Positions 7,525 to 15,149 of a DNA stretch of 23,480 nucleotides are shown in pieces. Numbering within the stretch: position 1 is the stretch's first letter; every line of letters begins with the position of its first letter. A program made the position numbers and the translations under genes. The notes under the pieces are model-generated. The model was not told where the DNA came from. It saw nothing but the letters and a program-made list of their open reading frames with translations, and made no database searches. The DNA is from an uncultured Bacilli bacterium (GTDB taxonomy: Bacteria > Bacillota_I > Bacilli_A > RFN20 > CAG-826), in assembly GCA_934133115.1 (NCBI GenBank), contig CAKPAV010000001.1, positions 1 through 23,480 of the forward strand, written 5' to 3'.

Positions 7525-10053
7525 TTAGTCCTTTATATCAATATTTATTATTTTGTTTTGTGATAAAAATTCTTCATCAAACACTAATGTTTTTTGGTTG
7601 TTTAATTTACCATTTACTAACACTTTTCTTTCACCATTATTTTCATTAACATAATTGATTTTAATTAATGAACATTTGACTAATAAAGAGCATGATGCAC
7701 TATGACTTGGGAAATAATCACGAATTGTTATTTGGACATCTTTTAAAGTCGGTTTAATACCAAAAGCTCCTTTAATAAGTGTCTTTAACAATGTATTTGC
7801 CGAACCAGTATACCAATCAGACATTGACTCTCCATCCATATCTTCTTCAAGGTTATATGAATAAGAATTTGGCATAACAAATGGTGTTGTTGTTAAATTT
7901 TTATGTGTAATTGGAAGTAATTTTTCTATTTGTTCATAAGCAAATTCATTTTCTTCAAGCATAAATAATGCCATTACCCCAAATAACGCTCCATGAATAT
8001 AAGTCGCACCATTTTCAGCGGTGCCTTTTGGCAAATTAACAATACGTCCAACACCTTTTACATCTTTTTCAAAATATGGTTCAAATGTTTTTAATCCATA
8101 TTTAGAATCAAGATTTTTAAATCCATCTAATATGTCCTCTTTACTAATAAAACCATTTTTAAACATACCTGATATTACATAGAATGCATTCGCAGTTAAA
8201 GAGTTACGTGACTTGTGGTCAACATCATCAAAACTTCCAACATAATATTCACGATTTTCTCCCCAACCATGAACAATGCGTTTTCTATTTCCTTGTTCTT
8301 TAATTGCAAACTTTTTAATACCTTCTTGAATTTGTTTGTGTTTACGCTCATAAACTTTAACTAAATCTCCATGCATATTGATTTTAGTAAGCAATTCAAT
8401 CATTTGCTCAAGATTAGTATAAAGTTGAAGTGTTGCCATTACTGAAACACCATTTCCATATTCTTTTTTAGGATTTTTAGTGAGTCCAAGTCCATCTAAA
8501 GCATCATTCCAATCACCATACATTGCTCTTAAACATTTAGTATCAACATCAATATGAGTAATTAGATAATCCATTATTTGAATCATATGGTCTAAAACAC
8601 TATCACGGCGTTTAGAAAGTTTTACTCCACCGCCAGGAATACGATCATAATATCCAATCTTTTGTTTTAAAATAGAATAATCATTTGTATATGCTAAATA
8701 GTTATAAATTGTAGAAATAATCCATACACCTTGATCAATAAAATCACGTAAATCCATTAAAGGATTTGATCCTTTAGGTGGAATAGAGTATTGACGTGGT
8801 GGATTTCCACTAGAATCGATAAAGCTAAGTACTTCTAATATTTTTTTGCGGCATGCCTTAGGATTCCAAATTAAAGCAGCTTCAATTTGTTGACATACAT
8901 CACGAACTCCTAAAAATAACGCTCCTGAATTTTTAGCTAAACCACAATATTCTGTCTGATACATAACATATTTTAAAAATTCATTTAAAACAGTGGTATT
9001 AATTTTATCATCATTCCAGCCATCAAAATTTATTTTGAGCATATCATTAGCACTATAAATGCGTTTATTATGTTTTTGCTTTTTAATTAATTCATTTTCC
9101 ACTTCTAGAGCAGAAATATTTTCTTTCTTTAAATTTTCAAATTCTTTTTCATCATGCGTAAAACTCAAAATATAGTTAATAACTACACTTTTTCTTGGGC
9201 TTATTTGATAAGTATTAATATCTCCCATAATTGCGGTATCTGTAAAATGGGTAACATATTTTTCTTTAGAAAATTTACCTTCGCGTAATGGGATAGAATT
9301 TACTAATTGATTCTCTTTATTTCCCATATAAATACTTCTTGAAGTAGTATTATCAATAATCTTTGGAGTTTCTTTAACAAAAGATCTTGTAATAACACCA
9401 AAATTATCAATATGAACTTTACGATTTACATCTTCTGGAGATTCAAAAGCAAAGACATTACCATCAAATGTTGATTTTTTAAACCATTTTGTTTCATTAC
9501 ATTCTCCATTGGCGTATTTAAATAAGCAATTCATATATGAAGATAAATAAATTGTTTTTTCTACACGACTAATGTTATTCGCGTAAACTGTAAATGCCAC
9601 TTTTTTATTATCATTAACAAAAATACGTAAAGCATATTGCATACTTTTAGTTTGCGCAAGATAATAAACACATTCTTTACTATATACCACTGCACGCATA
9701 ACATCTTTTTCTAATGGACTTTGAGCACGTCCCATAATCGAAATAGGAACAAATTTATTTTTATGTTTTTCTCCAGCAAAAAAGCCTAAATATGGTTCTT
9801 TTCCTTCATCAGAAGGTAAGACAATATAAAATGTTGATTCATTTATAGAAACATATCCCGAAGAATAAGCCCATAATGTAAATCCATCTGTACCATAAGG
9901 AAAACGTGAAACACCAAATTCACGGTCTTTACAAACAACACGTCCATCCTTAAGAAAATATGTATTTTCTAATAAATAATTATCCTTATTTAATTTGTTT
10001 ATCTCTTTAAAAAGAGTTTTGACTTCTTTTTCTAATTTGTATTTTTTTCTCAT
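7525..10053 (-). CDS. GH94-type disaccharide/oligosaccharide phosphorylase
   Basis: An 842-aa cytoplasmic protein (no signal peptide) of the inverting phosphorylase clan (GH94, with GH149/GH161 as relatives). It should split a beta-linked sugar with phosphate to give an alpha-sugar 1-phosphate. The N-terminal half (about 30-300) is beta-rich. The (alpha/alpha)6 domain holds GVRDVCQQ (382-389), WNPKACR, the catalytic segment GDWNDALDG (513-521, D517 the probable general acid), KGTAENGATYIHGA (676-689, phosphate-site region) and GESMSDWYTGSAN (741-753). The phosphate donor site and (alpha/alpha)6 layout are family knowledge. Between the mutase and nagB/nagA genes, an N,N'-diacetylchitobiose phosphorylase giving GlcNAc-1-P is attractive. 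Cellobiose, laminaribiose or other glucan phosphorylase activity cannot be excluded, because specificity residues were not resolved. Confidence 0.82.
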   Translation of the reverse strand: MRKKYKLEKEVKTLFKEINKLNKDNYLLENTYFLKDGRVVCKDREFGVSRFPYGTDGFTLWAYSSGYVSINESTFYIVLPSDEGKEPYLGFFAGEKHKNKFVPISIMGRAQSPLEKDVMRAVVYSKECVYYLAQTKSMQYALRIFVNDNKKVAFTVYANNISRVEKTIYLSSYMNCLFKYANGECNETKWFKKSTFDGNVFAFESPEDVNRKVHIDNFGVITRSFVKETPKIIDNTTSRSIYMGNKENQLVNSIPLREGKFSKEKYVTHFTDTAIMGDINTYQISPRKSVVINYILSFTHDEKEFENLKKENISALEVENELIKKQKHNKRIYSANDMLKINFDGWNDDKINTTVLNEFLKYVMYQTEYCGLAKNSGALFLGVRDVCQQIEAALIWNPKACRKKILEVLSFIDSSGNPPRQYSIPPKGSNPLMDLRDFIDQGVWIISTIYNYLAYTNDYSILKQKIGYYDRIPGGGVKLSKRRDSVLDHMIQIMDYLITHIDVDTKCLRAMYGDWNDALDGLGLTKNPKKEYGNGVSVMATLQLYTNLEQMIELLTKINMHGDLVKVYERKHKQIQEGIKKFAIKEQGNRKRIVHGWGENREYYVGSFDDVDHKSRNSLTANAFYVISGMFKNGFISKEDILDGFKNLDSKYGLKTFEPYFEKDVKGVGRIVNLPKGTAENGATYIHGALFGVMALFMLEENEFAYEQIEKLLPITHKNLTTTPFVMPNSYSYNLEEDMDGESMSDWYTGSANTLLKTLIKGAFGIKPTLKDVQITIRDYFPSHSASCSLLVKCSLIKINYVNENNGERKVLVNGKLNNQKTLVFDEEFLSQNKIINIDIKD

Positions 10054-10068
10054 ATATTTACCCTCAAA

Positions 10069-11484
10069 CTAATTATCAATATTCTTAACATAATTTTTTA
10101 AAATATTGATGTATTGTTCAGCTTTTTCTTTTGTTTCCATTTCTACAAAAATTCTTAACACTGGTTCTGTACCTGATCTTCTTAATAAAATCCAAGAATC
10201 ATTATCGAAAATATATTTTATGTTACGCGTAAATCTTTTAATTTCTTTTGGCTTTTCTGGAAAGTCAATACATTCATTATTTAAATAATTAATAACTTTT
10301 TTTTCATCATGATATGAAATGGATGATTCAATATCAGCGTGATAGAATTCCGCAAAATCATGTACTTCTTTTACAATACTTGATATTGGTTTATTCATTA
10401 CTATTATCATTTCTAAAAATAATGCCGCAGCAAAAGTGGAGTCTTTGCCAAATAAATAGCCACGAATTGTCAATCCTCCTGAAGATTCTCCGCCAAGTAA
10501 AGCATCAACGCTTTTCAATTTACTTGAAATATTTTTAAATCCAACATCTACTTCATGACAAGTAAATCCTAATTTAGTTGTTACTTTATCTAATAAATTT
10601 GATGTCGCACAGTTTTTCACGCTATCGCCAGTCATATGACGATATTTTACCAAATAGTAATATAAGCATGATAAAATTTCATTACTATCGACATATTGAC
10701 CGCATTCATCTAAAACACCAAGGCGATCACCATCAGAATCAATTCCGATAATACAATCGTATTTTTTCTTTTTTAAATATTTACGATCAAGTTCCATATT
10801 TTCTTTAGTTGGATTTGGCAACTTATTACCAAAATATGCATCTTGCTTTTTACCCGTAGTTTCAAAATTTTTAAGATTTAATTCTTTAGCTAGTAAAGAT
10901 AAAGATTTTGTACCCACACCGTGTAAGTTATCAAATAAAACTTTGATATTACTTCCATAAACCTTAGGCGAAATCCAACGCTTAATTGATATAACATAAT
11001 CTGTTAAAAATGAAATGATTTGTATATCTCCATCTTTTAAAGCTTTATTAATATTTTTAGATTTAACTTCTTTTACTTCCGCAATTAAGCGTTCAATAGT
11101 ATTAGTAAGTTCAACATCAGCATCCATTCCCTCTTTTTGGAATACTTTAATACCATTAAAGTAATAAGGATTATGCGAAGCAGTAATCATTACTCCAAAA
11201 TCATTGTTCAAACTTTTTGTTTCAAACATTACTGCTGGAGTTGGTGTTGCTTCTTTAGATAAAAGAACATTAACATTGTTACCAGCAAATACTTCTGCCA
11301 TCCAAGTAGCAGCTTTATCGGATAAAAAGCGATAATCAAAACCAATAACAACTGGTTTAGTAGACTTTCGTTCATTGATTAGATTAGCAATTGCTTGAGC
11401 AACAAGACAAATATTTTCTTTATTAAAATCTTCTCCAATTATCCCACGAAATCCGCCTGTTCCAAATTTTATTTTACTTTCCAT
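10069..11484 (-). CDS. Alpha-D-phosphohexomutase (phosphoglucomutase/phosphomannomutase family)
   Basis: A 471-aa cytoplasmic mutase that moves phosphate between C1 and C6 of a hexose. All four active-site elements are present: the phosphoserine loop TASHNP with Ser103, the metal loop DSDGD with D249, D251 and D253, the sugar-binding loop GGESSGG (331-337) and the phosphate-binding RRSGTEP (435-441). The start is the ATG at 11482-11484 behind a GAGGAGTG site. The longer open frame adds 18 unrelated residues and overlaps the upstream gene. Placed directly before the phosphorylase, it should handle that enzyme's sugar 1-phosphate. In this operon that could be GlcNAc-1-P to GlcNAc-6-P, glucose-1-P to glucose-6-P, or both. 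Sequence alone does not settle the sugar. Confidence 0.92.
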   Translation of the reverse strand: MESKIKFGTGGFRGIIGEDFNKENICLVAQAIANLINERKSTKPVVIGFDYRFLSDKAATWMAEVFAGNNVNVLLSKEATPTPAVMFETKSLNNDFGVMITASHNPYYFNGIKVFQKEGMDADVELTNTIERLIAEVKEVKSKNINKALKDGDIQIISFLTDYVISIKRWISPKVYGSNIKVLFDNLHGVGTKSLSLLAKELNLKNFETTGKKQDAYFGNKLPNPTKENMELDRKYLKKKKYDCIIGIDSDGDRLGVLDECGQYVDSNEILSCLYYYLVKYRHMTGDSVKNCATSNLLDKVTTKLGFTCHEVDVGFKNISSKLKSVDALLGGESSGGLTIRGYLFGKDSTFAAALFLEMIIVMNKPISSIVKEVHDFAEFYHADIESSISYHDEKKVINYLNNECIDFPEKPKEIKRFTRNIKYIFDNDSWILLRRSGTEPVLRIFVEMETKEKAEQYINILKNYVKNIDN

Positions 11485-11490
11485 AAATAT

Positions 11491-11498
11491 CACTCCTC
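11491..11498 (-). promoter_or_regulatory. Ribosome binding site that sets the mutase start
   Basis: GAGGAGTG on the minus strand lies 6 nt before the ATG at 11482-11484. No comparable site precedes the alternative start at 11538. Confidence 0.75.
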
Positions 11499-11510
11499 GA
11501 CAACAACTAA

Positions 11511-12680
11511 TTAAATAATAGTAAATGGGCACCACCAAGGTCTTACTAATGAGCCGTCATTCTCATTCACTAAAGAAACAACCATTGAATAACTTCCTTT
11601 TTCTGTTGGAGCATCTTCGCTATAAAATTGTTCATTTTGCTCATAGTGGACTTTGTAATCAACATTATTAGTTATTGATATAACTCTTGGTGTATGCGGA
11701 TTTCCATCATACGTAAATTCCGTTTCATCACTGAATGTCACTTGAATATCAACGATATTACTAGGTTTTATGATGTACCATCTAAAATCCGATTTTTCTT
11801 TATATTTTTCATCAGCGATAGATTTAATATTAATTGCATAAGTACCTGGTGTTTTAGGAGCATCTTTACCTAAATTAGTTTCTCCTTCATCTTTGGTATA
11901 ATAAATCTCTACTTGCACATCTTCTTCATTGGCGGTAGCTATAATTTCCGGTACTTTGCCTTCTTCAAATGTCACACCATTTTCAATAGAAAAACTAAAT
12001 GTTGGGGTTAAACGATTATCAATAGCAATAATTTCATACCAACGAAAAGCTTCACTTGCTTCATATTTAGATGTTTCAAATGTTTTAACATTAATAGCGT
12101 ATTTACCAATTTCTGTAGGTGCAATTGAGCCTAAATTTGTTTTCCCTTCATCTTTGGTATAAAAAATTTCATATTCGCCGCTAGTTAATTCTGGAATATT
12201 AACAACAATATCTTTAACACTACCAATTTCAAATTGAGTTCCGTTTTCAAATGGCTTCTCATCAACTAAGAAATTAATTGTTGGTTTTTCTTTTTTTACA
12301 CTAGCATTTTTAATAGTAATTTTATAAGACGCAGTAAAACCAAGATAAGTTATCGTTACTGTTTTCTCACCTGTTGTAGTCATATCTGGCTTAGTAACCA
12401 TACTCATTATTACATCAATTACTTCATTTGTTTGATTACTATAATTAAGTTTAATTCTCATTCCAGAAATGTCTAATTCTTCATTAACTTCATATTCTGT
12501 TTTTAAAGGATAATCTTCAATACTAATACCAATTAATGTTGGTTTAGTAGCACCACTTGAATTACTTTCACTAGTGGAATAACTTGTGGTAGGTTTTAAA
12601 GACGGTGATGAATTATCGTTATTACATCCCATTAAACTTAACGCCATAATCATAAATAATGCATATTTAACATTTCTCAT
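11511..12680 (-). CDS. Lipoprotein with a Big_3-like domain and three Ig-like repeats
   Basis: A 389-aa surface lipoprotein of unknown function. The signal peptide ends in the lipobox LMGC with Cys19, followed by a Ser/Thr/Asn-rich linker to about residue 47. Residues about 48-123 resemble a bacterial Ig-like group 3 (Big_3) domain. Three further units follow at about 132-219, 224-304 and 310-389. The first two share YTKDEG, TNLG, AP, G-YAIN and FRWY landmarks, and the third is more divergent. No enzyme motif is seen. The modules probably act as a stalk or carbohydrate/surface-binding element for the locus. It has an AAAGGAG site upstream, 14 nt after the ATPase gene and 26 nt before the mutase gene, so it is co-transcribed with catabolic genes. 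Confidence 0.85.
   Translation of the reverse strand: MRNVKYALFMIMALSLMGCNNDNSSPSLKPTTSYSTSESNSSGATKPTLIGISIEDYPLKTEYEVNEELDISGMRIKLNYSNQTNEVIDVIMSMVTKPDMTTTGEKTVTITYLGFTASYKITIKNASVKKEKPTINFLVDEKPFENGTQFEIGSVKDIVVNIPELTSGEYEIFYTKDEGKTNLGSIAPTEIGKYAINVKTFETSKYEASEAFRWYEIIAIDNRLTPTFSFSIENGVTFEEGKVPEIIATANEEDVQVEIYYTKDEGETNLGKDAPKTPGTYAINIKSIADEKYKEKSDFRWYIIKPSNIVDIQVTFSDETEFTYDGNPHTPRVISITNNVDYKVHYEQNEQFYSEDAPTEKGSYSMVVSLVNENDGSLVRPWWCPFTII
11884..12162 (-). repeat. 18-bp direct repeat within the Ig-like lipoprotein gene
   Basis: CCTTCATCTTTGGTATAA occurs at 11884-11901 and 12145-12162. It encodes the YTKDEG core shared by two adjacent Ig-like units, 261 bp (87 codons) apart. Nucleotide identity there, but less around it, fits a domain duplication. 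Confidence 0.8.
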
Positions 12681-12694
12681 TGTGTGTTACTCCT

Positions 12695-13975
12695 TTATTT
12701 ATTTTTCAATATATTTTCTTCTGTTAATTCATCAAATAAGTGGAAACTCTTTTCATCAAAAGCTATTTTGACAATATCACCAAAATGATAATTAGAACGT
12801 CCTTGCATTTTCATAACAAATTCGTTGTTATGTCCTCTTAAATTCACTTCTACATCGTCTAAATTTAGTTTAAGGTATACTAAACTTTCACTACCTAATG
12901 ACTCCACAACACCCACACGAGCTTTGATATAGTGTTCATCTTTGCCTGCTATATGGATATTCTCACTGCGTATGCCCATAATCATGTGATGTGGATTCTT
13001 TAAATTTACTTTATAGTAATCTAACCTTTTCTTAGATTCTTCTAGTTCTTTTTCTCGAGCGGCAATAAACTTTTGACGAGTTTGTTCATTTCCATTAAAA
13101 GTAAAATTTTGCAATTGTTCTAGTCGCTCTTCCTCTTCCTTGATTTTTGCTTTATAGAATTTTCCATGTGCTGCATTTAAAGTACGATTTAGTTTGATTT
13201 GTAAGCCATTTTCGAAAGTAATTGCATCATTTTCATACTTTACTTGGAAGAAATTCATTGGTGGAGTACCAATAAATCCAGCAACAAATTTATTATTTGG
13301 ATGGTCGTATAAATTTGTTGGTGTATCAATTTGTTGAATAACGCCATCTTTCATAACAACAATCCTTGTTCCCATGGTCATAGCTTCAACTTGGTCATGT
13401 GTAACATAAATAAATGTTGTTTTAAGTTTTTCATATAAACGAATAATTTCTACACGCATTGCGCCACGAAGTTTAGCATCTAAGTTACTTAATGGCTCAT
13501 CGAATAAATATACTTTAGCATCACGAACAATTGCTCGCCCTAAAGCTACACGCTGTCTTTGACCACCAGATAAAGCCTTAGGTTTGCGGTCAAGATATTC
13601 TTCAATGCCTAATATTTTTGCTACTTCATGTACTTTAGTTTTTATTTCGTTTTTTGGTACTTTACGAAGTTTTAAACCAAAAGCAATATTGTCATACACA
13701 GTTAGATATGGATATAAAGCATAGTTTTGGAAGACCATTGCTAAATCACGATCTTTTGGTTCAACATCATTCATATATTCACCATTAATATATAATTCAC
13801 CACTACTAATATCTTCTAATCCTGCAATCATACGAAGAGTAGTGGATTTACCACAACCAGAAGGTCCAACAAATACAATGAATTCACCATCTTCAATATC
13901 CATTGTAAAATTGCTGACTGCTTTGACATTGCCTTTATAAATTTTTGTTACATTTTTTAGACTTATACTTGCCAT
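12695..13975 (-). CDS. Sugar ABC importer ATPase (MsmK/MalK/UgpC type)
   Basis: The ATP-hydrolysing subunit that drives the importer formed with the two permeases and the divergent binding protein. The motifs are complete: Walker [10 protein letters not shown] (37-45), the Q-loop FQNYALYP (82-89), signature LSGGQ (135-139), Walker B VYLFDE (155-160) and switch His193 in THDQ. The C-terminal TOBE-type regulatory domain (about 235-415) is interrupted by a charged, coiled-coil-like stretch at about 273-326 rich in Glu, Lys and Gln. This explains the 426-aa length against roughly 370 for typical MalK/MsmK proteins. The Shine-Dalgarno is AAAGGATG. Such ATPases often serve several sugar importers, so it may energise others in the cell. 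Confidence 0.95.
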   Translation of the reverse strand: MASISLKNVTKIYKGNVKAVSNFTMDIEDGEFIVFVGPSGCGKSTTLRMIAGLEDISSGELYINGEYMNDVEPKDRDLAMVFQNYALYPYLTVYDNIAFGLKLRKVPKNEIKTKVHEVAKILGIEEYLDRKPKALSGGQRQRVALGRAIVRDAKVYLFDEPLSNLDAKLRGAMRVEIIRLYEKLKTTFIYVTHDQVEAMTMGTRIVVMKDGVIQQIDTPTNLYDHPNNKFVAGFIGTPPMNFFQVKYENDAITFENGLQIKLNRTLNAAHGKFYKAKIKEEEERLEQLQNFTFNGNEQTRQKFIAAREKELEESKKRLDYYKVNLKNPHHMIMGIRSENIHIAGKDEHYIKARVGVVESLGSESLVYLKLNLDDVEVNLRGHNNEFVMKMQGRSNYHFGDIVKIAFDEKSFHLFDELTEENILKNK

Positions 13976-13991
13976 AATGATACATCCTTTC

Positions 13992-15149
13992 TTAAATTTT
14001 TATACTACCAGTCATAAGTGGTATTGATTGATCTACTGATTTAGAAATCGCACCAATTAGAATGGATTTTTTCGATAATTTAGAAAATTCAACTTTTGCT
14101 ATATTTTTTGATTTATGGACTTCTTGATTAATTGCATCTAAATAATCATTACCAAGTAGTGTTACACGCCCAGAAATCACAATTTTAGAAACATTAAGTA
14201 ATTCAATGACATCACGTATTTTTTGTCCTACTAAATGAGCAGTTTCATTAATATATTGATATAAATCTTCTTTCTTTTGATATTCGTTTATTAAATCCTT
14301 AACCACAAATGGATGATTATATTTACCTCGAGCATATTCTTTAATACTACGTAAAGAAGCAAATTCATCTAAGTAACTTTCTTTTCCATGAAATGTTGCA
14401 TGCATTAAGCCTAATTCACCAGCATATCCTAAGTCACCGCCATAGAATTTTCCGCCAATAATAAGCGCTCCGCCAATACCATTATCAATATAAACAAGCA
14501 TCGCATTATTTGTTGATTTTAAGCAACCGCATTTCATTTCACCAATTATTGATAAGTTAATATCATTATCCAAAGTAATCGGAACATCAAAATATTTTTT
14601 GAAGATATTTTTAATGCTATTCTTACCATCAAATAAATCGGCATCAAAGTGTTTTGATAGTTGCAATTCTCCACTTATGGCATTTACTCGTCCTGGCACG
14701 GCAATGATGATATTTCTTAATGGAATATCACGATATTCATTTCTTATTAAAATATCTTTTATCCTTAAAACTATTTCATACATCGTGGCTACATCATATT
14801 TATCAATTTCTTTTTCTTCTTCTAATAATATTTCTTCACGAATATTAGAAATAATTATCTGATAACGATTATTAGATAAAGAAACAACAATAATGAGTCC
14901 ATACGCTTCATTCAAAGAATAAAACACTCTTTTTCTTCCTTTTCCTGCAGTCGAACTTGAATATGAGGCTTTAATAATTCGGTCATTAACCAATCCTTTT
15001 AATATCGAAGATATTGCAGCATGAGATAAATCTAATTCTCTAGCTAAATCTGTTGCGGAATAATCCGACTCACGCAACTTTTGTATTACTAATTCATTAT
15101 TTACTGTACGAGCATAACTTTGATCGCAACCTACTGATTCTTTTATCAT
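13992..15149 (-). CDS. ROK-family transcriptional regulator (NagC/XylR-like)
   Basis: A 385-aa repressor-type protein. The N-terminal winged helix-turn-helix covers about residues 18-80 ([20 protein letters not shown] is the helix-turn-helix core). A sugar-kinase-like ROK domain follows, with DNDIN containing N195-D196, the glycine loop NGIGGA (223-228) and GYAGELG (241-247). The Cys-rich zinc motif CxCGxxGC normally found after this point is missing; the aligned stretch has no Cys, although the following DEFAS resembles the family sequence. It is probably an effector-responsive DNA-binding protein and not a kinase. The ATG overlaps the upstream stop (TAATG) behind AGGAGG. Being inside the operon, it likely controls its own expression, with an amino sugar or sugar phosphate as the plausible ligand. 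Confidence 0.92.
   Translation of the reverse strand: MIKESVGCDQSYARTVNNELVIQKLRESDYSATDLARELDLSHAAISSILKGLVNDRIIKASYSSSTAGKGRKRVFYSLNEAYGLIIVVSLSNNRYQIIISNIREEILLEEEKEIDKYDVATMYEIVLRIKDILIRNEYRDIPLRNIIIAVPGRVNAISGELQLSKHFDADLFDGKNSIKNIFKKYFDVPITLDNDINLSIIGEMKCGCLKSTNNAMLVYIDNGIGGALIIGGKFYGGDLGYAGELGLMHATFHGKESYLDEFASLRSIKEYARGKYNHPFVVKDLINEYQKKEDLYQYINETAHLVGQKIRDVIELLNVSKIVISGRVTLLGNDYLDAINQEVHKSKNIAKVEFSKLSKKSILIGAISKSVDQSIPLMTGSIKI

Noticed and set aside
7525..10053. Firm naming as N,N'-diacetylchitobiose phosphorylase
   Set aside because: Only context supports it. The conserved catalytic motifs are common to the whole clan and I could not verify specificity residues.
13992..15149. ROK protein as the missing GlcNAc kinase
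   Set aside because: It carries an N-terminal helix-turn-helix and a degenerate ROK domain without the zinc motif, so a regulator is much more likely.
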